DNA from: Rubrimonas sp036770645
Lineage (GTDB): Bacteria > Pseudomonadota > Alphaproteobacteria > Rhodobacterales > Rhodobacteraceae
Length of the DNA: 50,834 bases
Direction of reading: 5' to 3'
NCBI GenBank assembly: GCA_036770645.1
Contig: DAIPIU010000015.1
Span: 1 to 50,834 of the forward strand
In this document: positions 1 through 8,189 of the stretch, piece after piece
Layout of the letters: the number at the start of each line of letters is the position of its first letter
How positions within the stretch are numbered: position 1 is the stretch's first letter
Notes under the pieces: generated by a model
What the model was told of the DNA's origin: nothing
Databases searched by the model: none
What the model saw: only the letters and a program-made list of their open reading frames with translations
Translations under genes and position numbers: made by a program

Positions 1-377
1 GCGCGGCTGATGCGCGGCATGAACTCCATGGCGAAGGCGTCCACGCCCTTCTCGGCCAGCGCGTCGGTCAGCGCGCGGTCGCTGTAGGGTGACATGGTGG
101 CGAAGAGCATCTGCCCCTTCTTCAGGGATTTCGCCTCGGCCTCGGTGGGGCGCAGGATCTTCAGCACCACGTCGGCATCCTTCACGCAGGCCGCGAAGGT
201 CTTGGCGATGGTCGCGCCCGCGGCCTCGAAGGCCGCGTCGGGGATCGAGGCGTGCTCGCCCGCACCGGACTGCACGACCACATCGCAGCCGAGGCCGCGG
301 AACTTCTTGACGGTCTCGGGGACCGCGGCCACGCGAGTTTCGTGCTCGCGCGACTCCTTCGGCACAGCGATCTTCAT
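1..377 (-). CDS. pntA: NAD(P) transhydrogenase subunit alpha, N-terminal part (cut by window start)
   Basis: The first 125 residues of the alpha subunit of proton-translocating NAD(P) transhydrogenase, an inner-membrane enzyme that uses the proton gradient to drive hydride transfer from NADH to NADP+. The start MKIAVPKESREHETRVAAVP is the typical PntA / alanine-dehydrogenase-like N-terminus, followed by VVVQSGAGEHASIPDAAF and the start of the NAD-binding domain I. The rest, and pntB, lie outside the window. ATG at 377 is the only sensible start. The small oxidase subunit gene lies 44 bp upstream on the same strand, so the two may be cotranscribed. Identity is secure. Confidence 0.93.
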   Translation of the reverse strand, partial: MKIAVPKESREHETRVAAVPETVKKFRGLGCDVVVQSGAGEHASIPDAAFEAAGATIAKTFAACVKDADVVLKILRPTEAEAKSLKKGQMLFATMSPYSDRALTDALAEKGVDAFAMEFMPRISR

Positions 378-421
378 GCCGCTCCTCTCGGGGGTTTGGG
401 CCGGGCGACGGGGCGCGGCGT

Positions 422-553
422 TCAGATGCGGGTGGTCAGGAGAATCAGGATGGCGACGACGACGACGAAGCCCCAGGTCACCGCCTTGATGAAGCCGGCA
501 AAGGTCTTCTGCTGTGCGGTGACGTCCATCTTGCCGTGGCTGTGACCGGCCAT
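422..553 (-). CDS. aa3-type cytochrome c oxidase subunit IV (small, 43 aa)
   Basis: A 43-residue protein beginning MAGHSHGKMDVTAQQKTF, with one transmembrane helix from about residue 22 to 40 and a short TTRI tail. This matches the bacterial aa3-type cytochrome c oxidase subunit IV family (COX4_pro_2): a single-helix accessory subunit with a short His/Lys/Gln-rich N-terminus. It sits in the inner membrane with the oxidase, whose large subunits are not in this window. It lies directly upstream of pntA on the same strand. The reading frame is closed by a TGA at 422-424. Confidence 0.88.
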   Translation of the reverse strand: MAGHSHGKMDVTAQQKTFAGFIKAVTWGFVVVVAILILLTTRI

Positions 554-643
554 GTCTCCCCCTTTTTGTCGTTTGCGCCCCTCGCGGCGCGGACTATACG
601 CACCCGGCTGCGCGCGGGAAGCCCGTAACGAGCCTTTTACGCC

Positions 644-1534
644 TCAAAGCGTCGGGGCGCGCCACCCCATGACGCCGCAGGCCGCCCCCGGTTCGGGCGC
701 GCCGTCGGGAACGAAGAAGTCCGGGGCGAGCCGCCCGCCGGGCGTGACGGCGTAGGGGCCGAACTCCGTGACGCCTTCGGCCGCCAGCACGAGGTCGTCG
801 AGCAGGAACCACCCCGAGAAATCCACCGGCCGGCGCAGCACGGCGACCGCGGCATCGGCCATGATCGCGGGGCGGCGCGCCTGCGCGGCCAGCGGCGCGC
901 CGCCCAGCAGGTTCAGCGCCGCGGTGTCGATGACGGTGCGCGGCCAAAGGCAGTTGACGGCGATCCGCCCCGCGAACTCGGCGGCCCAGCCCAGCGTCAG
1001 CAGGCTCATGCCGTATTTCGCCAGGCTGTAGGCGGGATGGTTCGCGAACCAGCGCGACGACAGGTCGAGCGGCGGCGCGATGGTCAGCACATGCGGCACG
1101 GGCGCGCGCAGCAGCCAGGGCAGCGCGGCGCGCGTCACGGCGTAGGTTCCGCGGCTGTTGACGCCCGTCATCAGGTCGAACCGTTTCAGCGGCGTGTCGG
1201 CGGTGCCCGTCAGGCTGATGGCGGAGGCGTTGTTCACCACCGCGTCGATGCCGCCGAACGCCTCGGCCGCGCGGGCCACGGCGGCCTCGACCTGCGCCCC
1301 GTCGCGGATGTCGCAGACCAGCGGCAGGCAGTCACCGCCCGCCGCCCGCCCCGCCTCGCGCACCGCGGCCGCGGCGTCGTGGATGGTGCCGGGCAGCGTC
1401 GGGTGCGGCGCGTCGGTCTTGGCGGCGATGGCGACATTCGCGCCGGCGGCCGCGCAGGCCCCGGCGATGGCCAGCCCGATGCCCCGGCTGGCGCCGGAGA
1501 CGAACACCGTGCGGCCCGCCAGCGCCCCGCTCAC
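644..1534 (-). CDS. HSDL2-like short-chain dehydrogenase/reductase, catalytic Ser replaced
   Basis: A 296-residue Rossmann-fold SDR. The cofactor loop GASRGIG is at residues 14-20 and NNAS at about 101-104. YSLAK supplies the Tyr169/Lys173 pair, in the context WFANHPAYSLAKYGMS that is typical of the hydroxysteroid-dehydrogenase-like-2 (HSDL2) subfamily. Relatives have a Ser in the strand before it (xxISPPLNL); here the segment reads TIAPPLDL, with Ala153 in its place, so activity or substrate may differ. The GTG start at 1534 overlaps the stop of the upstream 60-aa gene by GTGA, which decides this start over longer ones. Last gene of the rhodanese-YeeE operon. Substrate unknown. Confidence 0.8.
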   Translation of the reverse strand: MSGALAGRTVFVSGASRGIGLAIAGACAAAGANVAIAAKTDAPHPTLPGTIHDAAAAVREAGRAAGGDCLPLVCDIRDGAQVEAAVARAAEAFGGIDAVVNNASAISLTGTADTPLKRFDLMTGVNSRGTYAVTRAALPWLLRAPVPHVLTIAPPLDLSSRWFANHPAYSLAKYGMSLLTLGWAAEFAGRIAVNCLWPRTVIDTAALNLLGGAPLAAQARRPAIMADAAVAVLRRPVDFSGWFLLDDLVLAAEGVTEFGPYAVTPGGRLAPDFFVPDGAPEPGAACGVMGWRAPTL

Positions 1535-1713
1535 GGGGCCACCGCGCAATGCGCGGCCGAGGGGCCGAGCCCCGAGCCGAGCGCGGCGGGCGGCGGGGCG
1601 CGGAACGGGTCGACCGCCGGGGCGCGCAGCAGGTCGACCAGCAGCACCGCCGCGATCAGGCCCAGCGCCAGCCCGCCGACCAGCGGGCGCGGGAGGGAGG
1701 CCGGCGCGCTCAT
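1531..1713 (-). CDS. Small single-helix membrane protein (60 aa), unknown function
   Basis: A 60-residue protein starting MSAPASLPRPLVGGLALG, with one hydrophobic helix at about residues 12-30 and a Pro/Ala-rich tail ending AHCAVAP. I do not recognise a family. Support for it being real is positional: its ATG overlaps the YeeE stop (ATGA) and its TGA overlaps the GTG of the SDR gene (GTGA), as for every other junction in this operon. It could be an accessory subunit of the YeeE transporter or a translational linker. Most annotation programs would miss or doubt it. Confidence 0.6.
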   Translation of the reverse strand: MSAPASLPRPLVGGLALGLIAAVLLVDLLRAPAVDPFRAPPPAALGSGLGPSAAHCAVAP

Positions 1714-2858
1714 GCCGGCCGCGCCGCCGGGGCGGCGGCCGGGACCAGCAGCGCGCCCCGCGCCCTGACCCCCAGCGTCGAGCCGGCGAAGCCTGCGACC
1801 AGCCAGGCCCAGCCATGCAGGCTGCCGCTGGAGATGCCGCTGAAGAACGCCCCCACATTGCAGCCGAAGGCCATGCGCGAGCTGTAACCCAGCACCGCGC
1901 CCGCCAGCGCCACCGCGGCCCAGCTCGCCGCCGTCAGCGCCGCGGTCTGGGGCGCGGGGACGGCGCGCCAGCGCATCACCAGCCAGGCCCCGAGCACCAG
2001 CCCGATGTTGGTGACCGAGGTCACGTCGGTTAGGATGCTCTCGCGCAGCCGCTCGGCATTGGCCGGCGCAGACCAGAAGGCGGTCGCGGCCACGTCCATG
2101 CCGCCCGCCTCGGCGAGCTTCGCCCCCCAGAGGCCGAGCCCGTAGACCACCCCCCAGGGCTGGCCCGAAATCGTCAGGTTCAGCGCCGCGAGCCCCGCCA
2201 CCAGCGCCGCCGCCAGCCACAGCCGCGCCGGCGGCAGGCGCCTGCCCGGCGCGGCGCGCGCCACCGCCAGCGCGCCCACCAGCGCGAGGCCCGCCAGCGT
2301 CGCCGCGAGGGCCCCCGCGGCGCCGAGCCCGTCCTGCAGCGCGACGACCGGCAGCGACCCCAGCCCCGACCACCAGCCGAGGTGCAGCGTGCCGATGAAG
2401 CTGCCGAGGATGAAGAACAGCAGCCCCACCGCGCCCACCAGATTGCCGGACCCCGCGTTCAGCAGCGTGCCCGAGCCGCAGCCCATCACGATCTGCATGC
2501 AGAAGCCGAACACGAAGGCCCCGAGCACCATGCCGACGCCCACCGGGCCATGCGCGCCGATCAGCTCGCCCGGCGCCGCCGCCAGCAGTGGCAGGATCGC
2601 GCAGGCCGCCAGCCCGACGGCGAGAAGCTGGGCGATCAGGCCGCGCGCGTCGCGGTCGGTCACGATCATGCGCCAGGGGCCGGCGAAGCCGAAGCGCAGC
2701 CCCTCCATGGTCAGGCCGAAGCACAGGCCCAGCAGCATCAGCATGCCGGCGCGCGGCCCGGCATAGGCCGCGGTCCCCAGCACCGCCGCCGCCGCCAGCG
2801 CCGCCAGCCGCAGCCGGCGCGCCGCCGTCCCGTCGGCCCCTCCGACCGAGGCAGTCAC
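1710..2858 (-). CDS. YeeE/YedE family sulfur-compound (thiosulfate-type) transporter
   Basis: A 382-residue polytopic membrane protein. It carries the two hallmark Cys-containing half-repeats of the YeeE/YedE family: MGCGSGTLLNAGSGN in the first half and FGCNVGAFFSGISSGSLHG near the C-terminus. Members such as TsuA move thiosulfate across the inner membrane by hydrogen bonding to conserved cysteines. The GTG start at 2858 overlaps the stop of the rhodanese gene (GTGA); a longer frame reaching 2951 would run deep into that gene and is rejected. Pairing with a secreted sulfurtransferase suggests uptake or handling of reduced sulfur. The exact substrate is inferred. Confidence 0.85.
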   Translation of the reverse strand: MTASVGGADGTAARRLRLAALAAAAVLGTAAYAGPRAGMLMLLGLCFGLTMEGLRFGFAGPWRMIVTDRDARGLIAQLLAVGLAACAILPLLAAAPGELIGAHGPVGVGMVLGAFVFGFCMQIVMGCGSGTLLNAGSGNLVGAVGLLFFILGSFIGTLHLGWWSGLGSLPVVALQDGLGAAGALAATLAGLALVGALAVARAAPGRRLPPARLWLAAALVAGLAALNLTISGQPWGVVYGLGLWGAKLAEAGGMDVAATAFWSAPANAERLRESILTDVTSVTNIGLVLGAWLVMRWRAVPAPQTAALTAASWAAVALAGAVLGYSSRMAFGCNVGAFFSGISSGSLHGWAWLVAGFAGSTLGVRARGALLVPAAAPAARPA

Positions 2859-3793
2859 GCCAGCAGGCCCGACAGCCAGCCCGCGAACATCCGCCAGTAA
2901 TGCGTCAGGCGGCCCGGCACGTTCTCCATGGGCGCGCCCGCCTGCGACCATTCGACGATGCTGGAGGAATACAGGCGCACGTCCGGCACCTCGGCGATCT
3001 CGGACAGCGCGAACCAGGCGGTCGAGGCCAGCATACCGGTGTTGCAGAAGGCGACGACGGGCTCGCCCTCCGGCAGGCCGGCCGCGGCGACGCGGGCGCG
3101 CACCGCCTCGGGCGGCAGCATCGCGGGGCCGTCGAAGAATTCGGGGAAGGGCAGGTTCATCGCGCCGGGCATGGTGCCCGGGCGGGTCGCGGCGGGATGC
3201 CGGTCGCGCCCCTCGAACTGCGACGGCAGGCGCGCGTCGACCAGCACCGGCGGGGCGCCGCCCTCCAGCAGGGCGCGCAGCTCCCCGGTCGTGGCGCGGC
3301 GGCTCTCGTCGGGGGCGGGCGTCCAGCCGGTCGCGGGCACCGGGACCGGGACGGTCGAGACCGGCAGGCCCGCCGCCGCCCAGCCGCGGAAACCGCCGTT
3401 CAGGATCGCCAGATCCTCGATCCCCAGCGATTTCAGCGACCAGTAGACGCGCGCGGCATTGCCGAAATCGGCGGCGTTCCAGCCGTCATGCACCACGACG
3501 ACCGGCGTCTCGGCGGTCAGCCCCCAGCCGCGCACCGTCTCGATCACGCCCTCGAGCGGCGGGATGGCCCCGGGGTTCTCGGCCTCGCCGCGCAGGGTGG
3601 ACAGCGGGGCCTCGACCGCGCCGGGCACATGGCCCTGCGCATAGCCGAAGCCCACATGCAGCACCCGCACCTCCGGGGCGCGTTCGAGGATCCCGGCGAG
3701 CTCGACCGGCGACAGCAGCTTCGACCAGCCCTCGGGGGCGGCGACGGCCGGCGCGGCGATGGCAGCCAGCAGCGCGGCGATGGCGAAGCGCAT
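2855..3793 (-). CDS. Periplasmic rhodanese-like sulfurtransferase (two rhodanese domains)
   Basis: A 312-residue protein with an N-terminal Sec signal peptide (MRFAIAALLAAIAAPAVAA, cleavage near 19) and two rhodanese domains. The first, about residues 25-150, has HVGFGYAQGHVPGA and GGFRGW motifs but no Cys in its active loop. The second, about 165-290, has VDARLPSQFEG and the loop CNTGMLAS with the sulfur-accepting Cys. This is the usual thiosulfate/3-mercaptopyruvate sulfurtransferase plan: inactive plus active domain. It should act in the periplasm. A GGGAGG-like ribosome site precedes ATG 3793. First gene of a four-gene operon with YeeE, a 60-aa protein and an SDR, joined by 4-nt overlaps. 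Confidence 0.87.
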   Translation of the reverse strand: MRFAIAALLAAIAAPAVAAPEGWSKLLSPVELAGILERAPEVRVLHVGFGYAQGHVPGAVEAPLSTLRGEAENPGAIPPLEGVIETVRGWGLTAETPVVVVHDGWNAADFGNAARVYWSLKSLGIEDLAILNGGFRGWAAAGLPVSTVPVPVPATGWTPAPDESRRATTGELRALLEGGAPPVLVDARLPSQFEGRDRHPAATRPGTMPGAMNLPFPEFFDGPAMLPPEAVRARVAAAGLPEGEPVVAFCNTGMLASTAWFALSEIAEVPDVRLYSSSIVEWSQAGAPMENVPGRLTHYWRMFAGWLSGLLA

Positions 3794-3894
3794 GGGGACC
3801 TCCCGATCCGAACTGGTTCGCCGGACGATACCATGCGCCCGGACCGCGGCAAATCGCGGATCGGGCGCGCGGGACGCGCGGCCCGGGGGATGCG

Positions 3895-5253
3895 TCAGGA
3901 CGCCCGCCGCGCGGCGGCGGCCGGCATGGGCTTGACCCGCAGCCGGGTGATCTGGTTGCGGGTCCGCTCCAGCACCTCGAAGCGGAAGTCGTGGAAGCGG
4001 AACACCTGCCCGACCGTCGGGATGCTCTGCGCCTCGTGGATCACGAGGCCGGCGATGGTGTTGGCGACCTCGTCGGGCAGGCGCCAGTCGCACAGCCGGT
4101 TGAGATCGCGGATGGTCGCGGCGCCGGCGACCACGAAGGACCCGTCGGGCTCGGGCGTGACGCCCTCGGCCTCGAGGTCGTGCTCGTCGGCGATGTCGCC
4201 CACGATCTCCTCGAGGATGTCCTCGAGCGTCAGCAGGCCCTGAAGGTCGCCGTATTCGTCGACCACGAGGGCGAAATGGGTGCGGCGTTCGAGGAAGGCC
4301 CGCATCTGTTCGTCCAGCGGCGTGGTGTCGGGCACGAACCACGGCTCCATCGCCACCTCGAGCACGTCGAAGCGCTTCAGCGCCTCGGGCCCGCCGCCCT
4401 CCTGGCGCATCAGCCGGTCCACGGCGCGCAGCAGGTCCTTGGCGTGGATCACGCCGATGATGTTCTCGGGCTGGCCGCGCCAGACGGGGATGCGGGTGTG
4501 GGCGCTGTCGAGGCAGTAGGAGATGATCTTCTCGGGGTCCTCGTCGGCCGAGATGGAGGCGATGTGGCGGCGGTGGCGCATCACCTCCGCCACCTCGCGG
4601 TGGCGCAGGTCGAGCGCGGCCAGCAACCGGTCGCGGTCGTCCTTGGCCACGCCGCCCTCGGAATGGCTGAGGTCGATGGCCCCGCGCAGCACCTCGTGCC
4701 CCGCCAGCAGGCGCGCGTCCGGATCCGCCCGCACGCCGAAGGCCCGCAGCATCAGCCGCACGATGGCGCGGACCACGGCCACGACCGGCGCGAACACGCG
4801 CACCAGCACGGCGATGATCGGCGCCACGCGCACGGCCATGCGTTCCGGATTGGTGATGGCGTAGGTCTTGGGCATCACCTCGGAGAAGATCAGCACGAGC
4901 ACCGTCATCGCCAGCGTCGCCCAGGCCACGCCGCTTTCGCCGAACCAGACGGTGAACAGCGCGGTCGCCAGCGACGCCGCGAGGATGTTGACGAGGTTGT
5001 TGCCCAGCAGCAGCGCGCCCAGCAGCCGCTCGCCGTCCTCGCCCAGCCGCAGGGCAGTGCGCGCGCCGGCCGAGCCCTGCTCGGCCATGCGGTGCATCGC
5101 GGCGCGCGACATCGCGGTCAGCGCCGTCTCGGACCCCGAGAAGAAGCCCGAGAGCAGCAGGCACAGCAGCACCGCCGCCACCGCCGCCCATGTGCCGTCG
5201 GGCGCGGGCAGCGCCGCCCAGAGCGCGCCGAAGCCGGTCGCGGCGTCTTCCAT
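3895..5253 (-). CDS. CNNM/CBS-domain membrane protein (HlyC/CorC family)
   Basis: A 452-residue protein. An N-terminal CNNM (DUF21) transmembrane domain contains LLCLLLSGFFSGSETALTAM and LGNNLVNILAASLATALF. Next comes a pair of CBS domains (MRHRRHIASISADE, ARTHFALVVDEYGDLQGLLT), then a C-terminal CorC_HlyC domain (FVVAGAATIRDLNRL...). The family is implicated in divalent cation (Mg/Co) efflux and is often mislabelled hemolysin. Start is the ATG at 5253. It lies 29 bp downstream of xerD on the same strand and may share its transcript. Length and domain order are normal. Confidence 0.88.
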   Translation of the reverse strand: MEDAATGFGALWAALPAPDGTWAAVAAVLLCLLLSGFFSGSETALTAMSRAAMHRMAEQGSAGARTALRLGEDGERLLGALLLGNNLVNILAASLATALFTVWFGESGVAWATLAMTVLVLIFSEVMPKTYAITNPERMAVRVAPIIAVLVRVFAPVVAVVRAIVRLMLRAFGVRADPDARLLAGHEVLRGAIDLSHSEGGVAKDDRDRLLAALDLRHREVAEVMRHRRHIASISADEDPEKIISYCLDSAHTRIPVWRGQPENIIGVIHAKDLLRAVDRLMRQEGGGPEALKRFDVLEVAMEPWFVPDTTPLDEQMRAFLERRTHFALVVDEYGDLQGLLTLEDILEEIVGDIADEHDLEAEGVTPEPDGSFVVAGAATIRDLNRLCDWRLPDEVANTIAGLVIHEAQSIPTVGQVFRFHDFRFEVLERTRNQITRLRVKPMPAAAARRAS

Positions 5254-5282
5254 CGCATCCCCCTGCCTTCGCTGCGGCGGAT

Positions 5283-6239
5283 CTAGCGCGTTCCGCGCCC
5301 CGCGGGCAATTCGGCCAGCGGATGGCGGGCCACCAGCGCCTTCAGCCTTTCGTCGAGCACATGGGCGTAAATCTCGGTGGTCGAGACGTCGGCATGGCCC
5401 AGAAGCTCCTGGATGGCGCGCAGATCGGCCCCGTTCGCGAGCAGATGCGTCGCGAAGGCGTGCCGGATGACATGCGGCGAGACCGTGGCGGGGTCGAGCC
5501 CCGCCGCGGCCGCCAGATCGCGCAGCATCGCGAAGAACCCGGCGCGCGTCAGGTGCCCCTGCGCCGCGCGCGAGGGGAACAGGAAGGGCGAGGGCTTCGC
5601 CCCGCGCGGGCGGGCCGCCTCGGCCGCGTCGCGCGCCGCCAGCCAGTCGGCCAGCGCGCGCCGGGCGGGCGGCGTCAGCGGGGCCAGCCGCTCGCGCCCG
5701 CCCTTGCCGCGCACGAGGATGGCCTCCGGGTCGCCCCGCGCCGCGGCGACGGGCAGGCCGACGAGTTCGGACACGCGCATGCCGGTGGCGTAGGCGAGCT
5801 CGAGCAGGCAGCGCGCGCGCAGCCGGGCCTCGCCCGCGGCGTGGGTCTCGACCGCGGCGAACAGGCGGTCCACCGCCGCGACGTCGAGCGTGCGCGGCAG
5901 GGGCCGCGCGCGGCGCGGGCCGGTCAGGCGGGCGGCGGGGTCGTCCGCGCGCCAGCCTTCCTCCCACAGGAACCGGAAGAAGCCGCGCGCCGCCGACAGC
6001 CGCCGCGCGCGGGTGGCGGGGGCCAGCCCCTGCGCGTCGAGCGCCACCAGCCAGGCGTCGAGATCGCCGCGCTGCGCGCCCGCCCAGCCGCGCCCCCGGG
6101 CGGCGAGGAAACCCGCGAGGTCGGCGAGGTCGCGCGCATAGGCGGCCAGCGTGTTGCGGGCCGCCGCGCGGTCGGCGGCGATGGCGTCGAGGAAGGCCGC
6201 CACCCATGTGTCGCCCGCGGCGTCCGGCCCGGCACCCAC
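5283..6239 (-). CDS. xerD: Site-specific tyrosine recombinase XerD
   Basis: A 318-residue tyrosine recombinase with the full catalytic set: Arg155 in ATGMRVSEL, Lys179 in RGKGGRER, His256 and Arg259 in SPHVIRHAFATHLL, His282 in LGHADVSTT, and the nucleophile Tyr291 in TEIYAHV. The N-terminal SAM-like core-binding domain covers about residues 10-100. With XerC it resolves chromosome dimers at dif. Nothing suggests a mobile-element integrase: no att repeats, and housekeeping neighbours. The start is a GTG at 6239, 8 bp after the stop of a 45-aa membrane-protein gene. In-frame alternatives further inside would cut the core-binding domain. Confidence 0.9.
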   Translation of the reverse strand: MGAGPDAAGDTWVAAFLDAIAADRAAARNTLAAYARDLADLAGFLAARGRGWAGAQRGDLDAWLVALDAQGLAPATRARRLSAARGFFRFLWEEGWRADDPAARLTGPRRARPLPRTLDVAAVDRLFAAVETHAAGEARLRARCLLELAYATGMRVSELVGLPVAAARGDPEAILVRGKGGRERLAPLTPPARRALADWLAARDAAEAARPRGAKPSPFLFPSRAAQGHLTRAGFFAMLRDLAAAAGLDPATVSPHVIRHAFATHLLANGADLRAIQELLGHADVSTTEIYAHVLDERLKALVARHPLAELPAGRGTR

Positions 6240-6247
6240 GGTCCGGC

Positions 6248-6385
6248 TCAGCGCAGCGCCGCGGGCGGCGCCTCGATCTCGATGGTCCGCGTCGGCGGCG
6301 GCAGCTCGGCCACCAGCGCATAGACCGCGCCCCCGGCCGCCGCGAGCAGCGCCAGCACAACGAGATATCTGAGGATGCGTCCCAT
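6248..6385 (-). CDS. Small single-pass membrane protein (45 aa)
   Basis: A 45-residue protein starting MGRILRYLVVLALLAAAGG, with a positively charged N-terminus, one membrane helix at about residues 6-26 and a short Pro/Glu-containing tail, PPTRTIEIEAPPAALR. Family not recognised. It lies 8 bp upstream of xerD and is divergent from aroK across an 84-bp gap, so it is probably the first gene of the xerD transcript. Small size and absence of known motifs keep confidence moderate. Confidence 0.6.
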   Translation of the reverse strand: MGRILRYLVVLALLAAAGGAVYALVAELPPPTRTIEIEAPPAALR

Positions 6386-6469
6386 CGGCCGCCGCTCCGC
6401 CGTCTTTTCCTGCGCGCGCCCCGCGTGTACACCGCCCGGCGGCCGGTCGAAAGCCCGGCAGGCGCCGGG

Positions 6470-7048
6470 ATGGGGGTTTTCGCGGTGGAGGATTGCGGGC
6501 AGGCCCTGCGACGGACGGTGGCGCTCGTGGGCCTGATGGGCGCGGGCAAGACCAGCGTGGGCCGCCGGCTGGCCGAGGCGACCGGCGCTCCGTTCCGCGA
6601 CAGCGACGAGGAGATCGCCGCGGCCGCGGGCATGGACATCCCCGAGATCTTCGCCCAGCTCGGCGAGGCCGCCTTCCGCGAGGGCGAGCGCAAGGTCATC
6701 GCGCGCCTTCTGGAGGGGCCGCCCCATGTGCTGGCGACGGGCGGCGGCGCCTTCATGAACGCCGAGACGCGCGCCCTGATGCGCCGGGGCGCCGTGACCG
6801 TCTGGATCCGCGCCGATCTCGACACGCTGGTCGAGCGCACGTCGCGCCGCAACGACCGCCCGCTGCTGCGGGCCGGCGACCCGCGCGCGATCCTCGCGCG
6901 GCTGATGGCCGAGCGGCACCCGGTCTATGCCGAGGCCGATCTGGCGATCGAGAGCGCGGCCGGAGGGCTGCACGAGACGGTGGTGGCCGACATCCTGTCC
7001 GCGCTGGCCGCGCGCGGCGCGCTGGAGGCGCGCCGCGATGAGCCCTGA
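6470..7048 (+). CDS. aroK: Shikimate kinase
   Basis: A 192-residue P-loop kinase that phosphorylates the 3-OH of shikimate, in the chorismate pathway. Walker A is GLMGAGKTSVGRRLA at about residues 21-35. The shikimate-binding Asp lies in FRDSDEEI, GGGAFM is the conserved GGG loop, and RNDRPLL is the lid arginine region. The ATG at 6470 gives the usual length; a longer open frame upstream has no SD and runs into the divergent small gene. The 3' end overlaps aroB by 11 nt, the standard alphaproteobacterial aroK-aroB pair. Confidence 0.92.
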   Translation: MGVFAVEDCGQALRRTVALVGLMGAGKTSVGRRLAEATGAPFRDSDEEIAAAAGMDIPEIFAQLGEAAFREGERKVIARLLEGPPHVLATGGGAFMNAETRALMRRGAVTVWIRADLDTLVERTSRRNDRPLLRAGDPRAILARLMAERHPVYAEADLAIESAAGGLHETVVADILSALAARGALEARRDEP

Positions 7049-8159
7049 GCGCGAGACGGTGCGGGTGGGCCTCGGCGCCCGGTCCTACGACATCCGCATC
7101 GGCCCCGGCCTGCTGGCGGAAGCCGGCGCGCTGATCGCGCCCTTCTGCCCGCGCCGCCGCGTCGCGGTGGTGACCGACGCGACGGTGGACGCGCTGCACG
7201 GGCCGGCGCTGCGCGCGGGCCTCGCCGCCGGCGGGATCGGGGCGGAGACGCTGGCGCTGCCGCCGGGCGAGGGCAGCAAGTCCATGGAGACGCTGGGCCG
7301 CGTGGTGTCGTGGCTGCTCGACCTGCGCATGGGCCGCGACGATCTGGTCGTCGCCTTCGGCGGCGGGGTGATCGGCGACCTTGCGGGCTTCGCCGCGGCG
7401 GTGACCAAGCGCGGGCTCGAGTTCGCCCAGATCCCCACGACGATGCTGGCGCAGGTGGACAGTTCGGTGGGCGGCAAGACCGGGGTGAATGCGCCGCAGG
7501 GCAAGAACCTGATCGGGGCCTTCCACCAGCCCCGCCTCGTGCTGGCCGACACCGACACGCTGGACACGCTGTCGGCGCGCGAGTTCCTCGCGGGCTATGG
7601 CGAGGTCGCGAAATACGGCCTGCTGGGCGACGCGGCCTTCTTCGCATGGCTCGAGGCCGCGGCCCCCGCCATGGCCGCGGGCGACCGCGGGGCGCGGATC
7701 CGCGCCATCCGCCGGTCCTGCGAGATGAAGGCGGAGATCGTGGCGCGCGACGAGTTCGAGACCGGAGACCGGGCGCTGCTCAACCTCGGGCACACATTCG
7801 GCCATGCGCTGGAGACCGCGACCGGCTATGGCGACCGGCTGCTGCACGGCGAGGGCGTCGCCATCGGCATGGCGCTGGCCTTCGAGGCGTCGATGCGGCT
7901 GGGCCTGTGCCCCCAGGAGGCCCCGAGCCGGGTGCGCGCGCACCTGTCCGCGATGGGGATGCGCGCGACGCTGGCCGACATCCCCGGACCGTTGCCGGAC
8001 GCTGACGCGCTGATGGCGCTGATGGCCAACGACAAGAAGGCGCGCGACGGGCGCATCGCCTTCGTGCTGGCCGACGACATCGGGCGGGCGCGGGTGGTGC
8101 GGGATGCCGATCCGTCGGCGATCCGCGGCGTGCTGGCGGACGCGCTCGCGGCGCGATGA
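7038..8159 (+). CDS. aroB: 3-dehydroquinate synthase
   Basis: A 373-residue NAD- and metal-dependent enzyme that converts DAHP to 3-dehydroquinate, the second step of the shikimate pathway. Visible motifs are the NAD-binding FGGGVIGDLAGFAAA, the substrate region DSSVGGKTGVN, YGEVAKYGLL with the metal-binding Glu, and LNLGHTFGHALE with a metal-binding His. The ATG at 7038 lies inside the end of aroK (11-nt overlap), which implies translational coupling. Length is typical and no irregularities are seen. Confidence 0.95.
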   Translation: MSPERETVRVGLGARSYDIRIGPGLLAEAGALIAPFCPRRRVAVVTDATVDALHGPALRAGLAAGGIGAETLALPPGEGSKSMETLGRVVSWLLDLRMGRDDLVVAFGGGVIGDLAGFAAAVTKRGLEFAQIPTTMLAQVDSSVGGKTGVNAPQGKNLIGAFHQPRLVLADTDTLDTLSAREFLAGYGEVAKYGLLGDAAFFAWLEAAAPAMAAGDRGARIRAIRRSCEMKAEIVARDEFETGDRALLNLGHTFGHALETATGYGDRLLHGEGVAIGMALAFEASMRLGLCPQEAPSRVRAHLSAMGMRATLADIPGPLPDADALMALMANDKKARDGRIAFVLADDIGRARVVRDADPSAIRGVLADALAAR

Positions 8160-8189
8160 GGGGGCGACGCCGAGGCCGCCCCCGGAGGC

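Noticed and set aside
1535..1858. N-terminal extension of the SDR up to 1858
   Set aside because: The extension is low-complexity Arg/Pro/Ala sequence out of frame with YeeE. The GTG at 1534 overlaps the preceding stop and begins directly before the Rossmann motif.
5283..6239. Tyrosine recombinase as part of a mobile element
   Set aside because: Sequence fits chromosomal XerD. No direct repeats, excision gene, cargo or tRNA target lies beside it.
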